This document shows, piece after piece, positions 60,727 through 64,000 of a stretch of 64,000 bases of DNA; the stretch's first letter is position 1, and each line of letters begins with the position of its first letter. The position numbers and the translations under genes were made by a program. Source of the stretch: Halalkalibacter alkalisediminis (lineage in GTDB: Bacteria > Bacillota > Bacilli > Bacillales > Bacillaceae_D); NCBI RefSeq assembly GCF_028610705.1, contig NZ_JAQQWT010000014.1, positions 1-64,000 on the forward strand, read 5' to 3'. The notes under the pieces were generated by a model. It saw only the letters and a program-made list of their open reading frames with translations. It was not told the origin of the DNA and ran no database searches.

Positions 60727-61425
60727 TTACTCAGCAATAAATACTGAATAACCTTTACTTTTTAATTCATTAGCAAGCGCTTCTGCATTAGCTTTATTAG
60801 CAAACGCTCCAACTTGTACACGATACAATTTGTTTGTATTAGATTGTGTTTGCATAGGTGTTGGTGTTGGTTGTACCTTTTTCTTTAAATTAAAGATTGA
60901 TACTAAACCATTCTCCATACCTTTCGCACACTTATTCAAGAAAGCAGGATCTTTTAACAATTGAGCATCATTAGCATTATCAATGAACATGAATTCAGGT
61001 AAAATAGCTGGCATATTTGATTCACGTACAACATGAAAATTTTGTGTCTTTTTCCCTCTGTCACGTACATTACCGACAGCTTTCATGATTTCACTATGCA
61101 TAACATTTTGATTGTTACGAGTAGCAGCGCTCACATTACCATTCCAGATAAATGTTTCAATACCAGTACCTCCACCAGCATTAATATGCACACTGATGAA
61201 GTAATCTGCTCCCCATGCGTTAGCCATATCTGTACGTTGTTTTAATGTCAAAGTGCGGTCATCTTCACGACTTAGACGAACTTCTACATTCTCGTACTGC
61301 TCTAAATACTTCTTTAAAGCTTTAGCAATAGCTAATGTTAAATCTTTCTCTCGTAAGCCATTACCTACTGCACCGGGATCAGTTCCACCATGACCAGCAT
61401 CAATAAAAATTTTAATCTTTTTCAA
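60727..61425 (-). CDS. Phage endolysin, N-acetylmuramoyl-L-alanine amidase
   Basis: A 232-residue Amidase_3 endolysin that cleaves the amide between MurNAc and L-Ala. Zn ligands His12 (DAGHGG), Glu26 (LREKD) and His80 (SVHINAG) and the catalytic-type Glu144 (LPEFMFIDN) are all present. A Pro/Thr linker (PTPTPMQTQ) leads to a C-terminal SPOR domain (YRVQVGAFANKANAEALA) for wall binding. Its start overlaps the holin gene by 14 bases, a standard lysis cassette. Confidence 0.94.
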   Translation of the reverse strand: MKKIKIFIDAGHGGTDPGAVGNGLREKDLTLAIAKALKKYLEQYENVEVRLSREDDRTLTLKQRTDMANAWGADYFISVHINAGGGTGIETFIWNGNVSAATRNNQNVMHSEIMKAVGNVRDRGKKTQNFHVVRESNMPAILPEFMFIDNANDAQLLKDPAFLNKCAKGMENGLVSIFNLKKKVQPTPTPMQTQSNTNKLYRVQVGAFANKANAEALANELKSKGYSVFIAE

Positions 61426-61828
61426 ACTTATTCTCCTTCCCTTTCATCACGTCAATAAAATCCCTAATTTTCGGATGAATATATACACCAATTCGATCTA
61501 GATTCTCTGTGTTGCTTAATAGCTCCATACCTATGTAAACTGTTGCAATTGAGCCACCAATAGCATTAGTTCCAAATAAATTAACTTCAATAAGGTATAC
61601 AAGTCCAATTAAGATTAATAATCCAACTTTTTTATTGAATCCTGCTATCCCAATAGCACTTCTCCAACGCTTTCCTTCTTTTCTGCTCGCCATTAATCCT
61701 GTAATTACATCTGCAATTTGAACAACTACTAATATTGCAAAAGGCATTCCAAAATTATCTACAAGCAATGAAAACAAACCACCAAAAAAGAGCAATGCTG
61801 ACTTAAACCATAAATCTAATCTTTCCAC
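61412..61828 (-). CDS. Phage holin
   Basis: A 138-residue holin of the phage_holin_4 (Cph1/toxin-secretion) type, with about three to four TM helices (15-50, 68-98) and a charged C-terminal tail (IRDFIDVMKGKENKFEKD). It opens the membrane for endolysin release. Upstream of and overlapping the amidase gene by 14 bases. Confidence 0.9.
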   Translation of the reverse strand: MERLDLWFKSALLFFGGLFSLLVDNFGMPFAILVVVQIADVITGLMASRKEGKRWRSAIGIAGFNKKVGLLILIGLVYLIEVNLFGTNAIGGSIATVYIGMELLSNTENLDRIGVYIHPKIRDFIDVMKGKENKFEKD

Positions 61829-61895
61829 GTCTTCACTCCTTTCGGCAAAATAAAAAGACCAACCCCGAAGGATTGGTCTAACTTTATTAATCGGT

Positions 61896-62396
61896 TCAGA
61901 ATTGATCTGTTAAATGTTCTCCGTTTTCATACTTGGTTATTTTATACTCTAAATCTACATAGATAAAAGATAAAAGTGCTCTTAACGTTAATAATAGATC
62001 GTCGTTTGAACCCAAGGTAGAAATTAACTGTTTTCGAGTGACATGTTCAAACTTTAATAAATCTTCAATATCATCTTGACTTACTTCGTAATTTAAATCA
62101 TGAGCCAACTTGTTTCTGATTTTATTTAAGTTATTTATAGATTCTCTCTCAAAGATAGTTAGAACATCCATAGCAGCTAAAAGTTTCACTTTCATGGAAA
62201 AGTTCATCTTATTTAGATCTAGTTCTTTCGGTCTCTTAAAAGAAAGCTCTAATAACCTCAATAACTTTGATTCGATATATAGATGTGCTCTCAAAATAAT
62301 TGCAAGAACAGAACCGTCGTTCAAATCATCGATGAACTCTTCAAACTTCTTATCTCCTATAATAAAGCTATAATTTGACTCTTCCTGACTAGACAT
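61896..62396 (-). CDS. Second HEPN-like protein, in the lysis region
   Basis: A 166-residue helical protein. It starts acidic, then LAIILRAHLYIESKLLRLLE and NKIRNKLAHDLNY, whose RNKLAH (Arg94 to His99) is the HEPN R-(x4)-H signature. The general form matches DUF4145/MAE_28990-like HEPN proteins. Start ATG 62396 behind AAAGGTGG. It lies between the holin and tail genes, an odd place for a non-structural gene, so it is probably cargo acquired by the phage. Confidence 0.65.
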   Translation of the reverse strand: MSSQEESNYSFIIGDKKFEEFIDDLNDGSVLAIILRAHLYIESKLLRLLELSFKRPKELDLNKMNFSMKVKLLAAMDVLTIFERESINNLNKIRNKLAHDLNYEVSQDDIEDLLKFEHVTRKQLISTLGSNDDLLLTLRALLSFIYVDLEYKITKYENGEHLTDQF

Positions 62397-62544
62397 GTAT
62401 AATCGCCACCTTTCAACAAATCATTCACCAAAAGGAAGCATTTATCCTGCTTATTTTACCTAATCTTATCTACTTTAATATTAACTAACCCACATAATAC
62501 AGTTGATATATTTATTCCTCCTCATTAAATTAAAATTTTCCACA

Positions 62545-62572
62545 AAATAAAAAAAAGCCTTATTCGGCTTCT
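62545..62572 (-). terminator. Terminator between tail gene and HEPN gene
   Basis: AAGCC-TTATTC-GGCTT stem, eight T on the minus strand. It would stop late tail transcription before the HEPN gene, so that gene may need its own promoter. Confidence 0.7.
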
Positions 62573-62652
62573 GTTTTGTCTTTCTGCTCATTCCGTTTCT
62601 TAGAGTAAGCTATTACTCCTCCTCACGTTTGAAATATGAGTAAAAGCTTCTC

Positions 62653-64000
62653 TTACTCATTCGGTATTTTTTTAGTAGTCATTGTTTTGAAAACTCGTTG
62701 ATCTTTAGAAGCTTGAATCGGTATAACCCTCTTCGTATGAAATGACCAAATAGCATTCGGATCTACTAAGCAAATATATAGCCATGCAGAACTAACTACA
62801 GACTCCCACACATGAAATTCCCAAGGTAACTCACCCCATGTCTCAGTTACGTACACAAGACCTCCATTAGTACCTTCCATTTCCAAAAGTCTAATCATTT
62901 CATCTATTAGTTTATATGCTTCTTCTCTTCTGCCCACTTTCAGCAACAAAGCAATACTCCCTAATGTTCCCTCTGTCCAAACAATATCAGGTGCATTAGC
63001 ATAATCAGCTGTAATGTCTGCATAAGGCTTATGCCCTTTTACAGCTTCCTCTAATTGATATGTCATATTGTAATGAGTTAATTGGTCATTCAATCTAATA
63101 TTGTCAGATGTCAAATAAACTTCATTTGCAGTATTCATACAAGTATCAGCAGTGTTTACATCACTGAAAGATAAACAAGCCATTCCTGCCCATGTTGTAC
63201 AGTCTAATGCCCATGCTTTATCAAGTGCAGTTGCATTAACCCCTTGATAAAACCTTTTCTCTTCATTGTCATACAATGTATTTTTCAGTGCATACTCAAT
63301 CATTTCAGCACTTTTTCTGTAATTATTATCACCTGTTAGCCAATAAATGCCCCACAAATATTGCAAGGAAGAACAGTTATGCTCTGTAGAACACCACTCA
63401 ATCTCAATTTCATTATAAGAATAGTCTGCACCATAAGCACCAAAGCCACCTCTCAGCAGTCCATATCTGAGATCATTGGGGTCAGTCACTTGTCTATTTA
63501 GCAAGTAATTAGCACCTTTTACAGCTATATCAATGTAGACTCTGTTTCCAGACTCAAGCATGTAGTAACACATACCCCACCCAAGCCAACCAATTGCACC
63601 AACTCGAATGTAATCATGAAATAATCTACCAATGTACTTGTCATAAGAGAAGTTCCATGAGCCATCCATGTTCTGCTCTGCTTTCATTCTGTCTAGCATC
63701 AAGTTACATCTTTCATAATCCTTTGATAAGGTAAACACAATCAATGCTAAACCAACATCATAAATAAATACCCTCTCTTGTAGTTTGTATCCATACTGCC
63801 CAAGTGCTGTTGAACCTGTTTTGTCATACTGTGGGTCATCTTCAGGCACTAAATAAGAGGAAGGAAGTTTTCCAATAAATGCACTTAAACCATAAGAAGT
63901 ATCACCAATTGTCTCATCATTGCTGTTTCTGATTATTCTTGCTATCTTCAATCCTTCTGTGACAGGTGTAAAATTGAATGATAAATTATCTGCCCATATT
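62653..64000 (-). CDS. Phage tail-associated glycosidase-like protein, partial
   Basis: The frame is open to the window edge (WADNLSFNFTPVTEG precedes a TTG at 63951 that has no ribosome site), so the 5' end is missing. The visible 449 codons contain repeated helix pairs with aromatic loops (GRLFHDYIRVGAIGWLGWG, EWCSTEHNCSSLQYLWG, GTLGSIALLLKVGRREEAY). These resemble an alpha/alpha-toroid glycoside hydrolase or lyase. On a tail protein this would degrade cell-surface polysaccharide (inference). No GH family can be named with certainty. Confidence 0.6.
   Translation of the reverse strand, partial: IWADNLSFNFTPVTEGLKIARIIRNSNDETIGDTSYGLSAFIGKLPSSYLVPEDDPQYDKTGSTALGQYGYKLQERVFIYDVGLALIVFTLSKDYERCNLMLDRMKAEQNMDGSWNFSYDKYIGRLFHDYIRVGAIGWLGWGMCYYMLESGNRVYIDIAVKGANYLLNRQVTDPNDLRYGLLRGGFGAYGADYSYNEIEIEWCSTEHNCSSLQYLWGIYWLTGDNNYRKSAEMIEYALKNTLYDNEEKRFYQGVNATALDKAWALDCTTWAGMACLSFSDVNTADTCMNTANEVYLTSDNIRLNDQLTHYNMTYQLEEAVKGHKPYADITADYANAPDIVWTEGTLGSIALLLKVGRREEAYKLIDEMIRLLEMEGTNGGLVYVTETWGELPWEFHVWESVVSSAWLYICLVDPNAIWSFHTKRVIPIQASKDQRVFKTMTTKKIPNE

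Noticed and set aside
62576-62640. Possible tiny minus-strand gene reading AYSKKRNEQKDKTEAE
   Set aside because: GAGGAGG is present but the next in-frame codon is not a usable start; it runs into the terminator.

Overview
The window is a low-GC Gram-positive chromosome segment from an aerobic endospore former of the Bacillaceae. The evidence is an alpha/beta-type small acid-soluble spore protein, two sets of GerA-type germinant receptor genes, a bacillithiol deacetylase (bshB2 with yojF), HelD, CsoR/CopZ/CopA, an MhqR-type quinone module, AGGAGG ribosome sites and frequent TTG/GTG starts. The species cannot be named from this sequence. No rRNA, tRNA, CRISPR array or intact insertion sequence was seen.

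Layout. 0-10 kb: DUF4395 membrane protein, Fsr-type exporter, spore protein, 5'-3' exonuclease, zwf, a decayed sensor-kinase gene in a gene-poor 1.3 kb stretch, a secreted LVIVD-repeat protein, a methyltransferase and small proteins. 10-28 kb: CAP/LysM protein, helD, an mhqR-mhqO-mhqD operon, HAD hydrolase, DinG-like helicase, YciI, CBS protein, MFS exporter, patatin lipase, an unassigned membrane protein behind a Rex-like box, branched-chain aminotransferase, SDR reductase and acyl-lipid desaturase. 28-36.5 kb: seven germination genes on the minus strand, apparently an A-B-C operon followed by a D-B-A-C operon. 36.6-45.2 kb: gamma-glutamylcyclotransferase, a purine-type deaminase behind a purine riboswitch, DEAD-box helicase, MATE exporter with a MarR regulator, an ion-transporter-like permease and metY. 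45.4-51 kb: a copper block (DUF1541 lipoprotein, ywbE, a His-rich surface protein, copA, copZ, csoR, Met-rich membrane protein). copZ and copA each have their own CsoR-type palindrome. 51-54 kb: a deleted kynB remnant, an HtrA-like protease, yojF-bshB2 and an acetyltransferase-like gene.

54.3-64 kb is one end of a prophage. The tyrosine integrase lies at the junction. Far from it, late genes (tail-associated enzyme, holin, amidase) run leftwards towards the integrase. Between lysis genes and integrase is a cargo segment with a MerR-HTH/Mrr restriction-like fusion, a HEPN-type protein, a two-TM protein, tiny genes, a broken DUF559 nuclease and two diverged copies of an intergenic element. A second HEPN-type protein sits between the holin and the tail gene. 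This segment is the best candidate for an undescribed, possibly phage-exclusion, function. The next most notable item is the riboswitch, whose C74-type aptamer and terminator are arranged as a ligand-ON switch in front of a deaminase.
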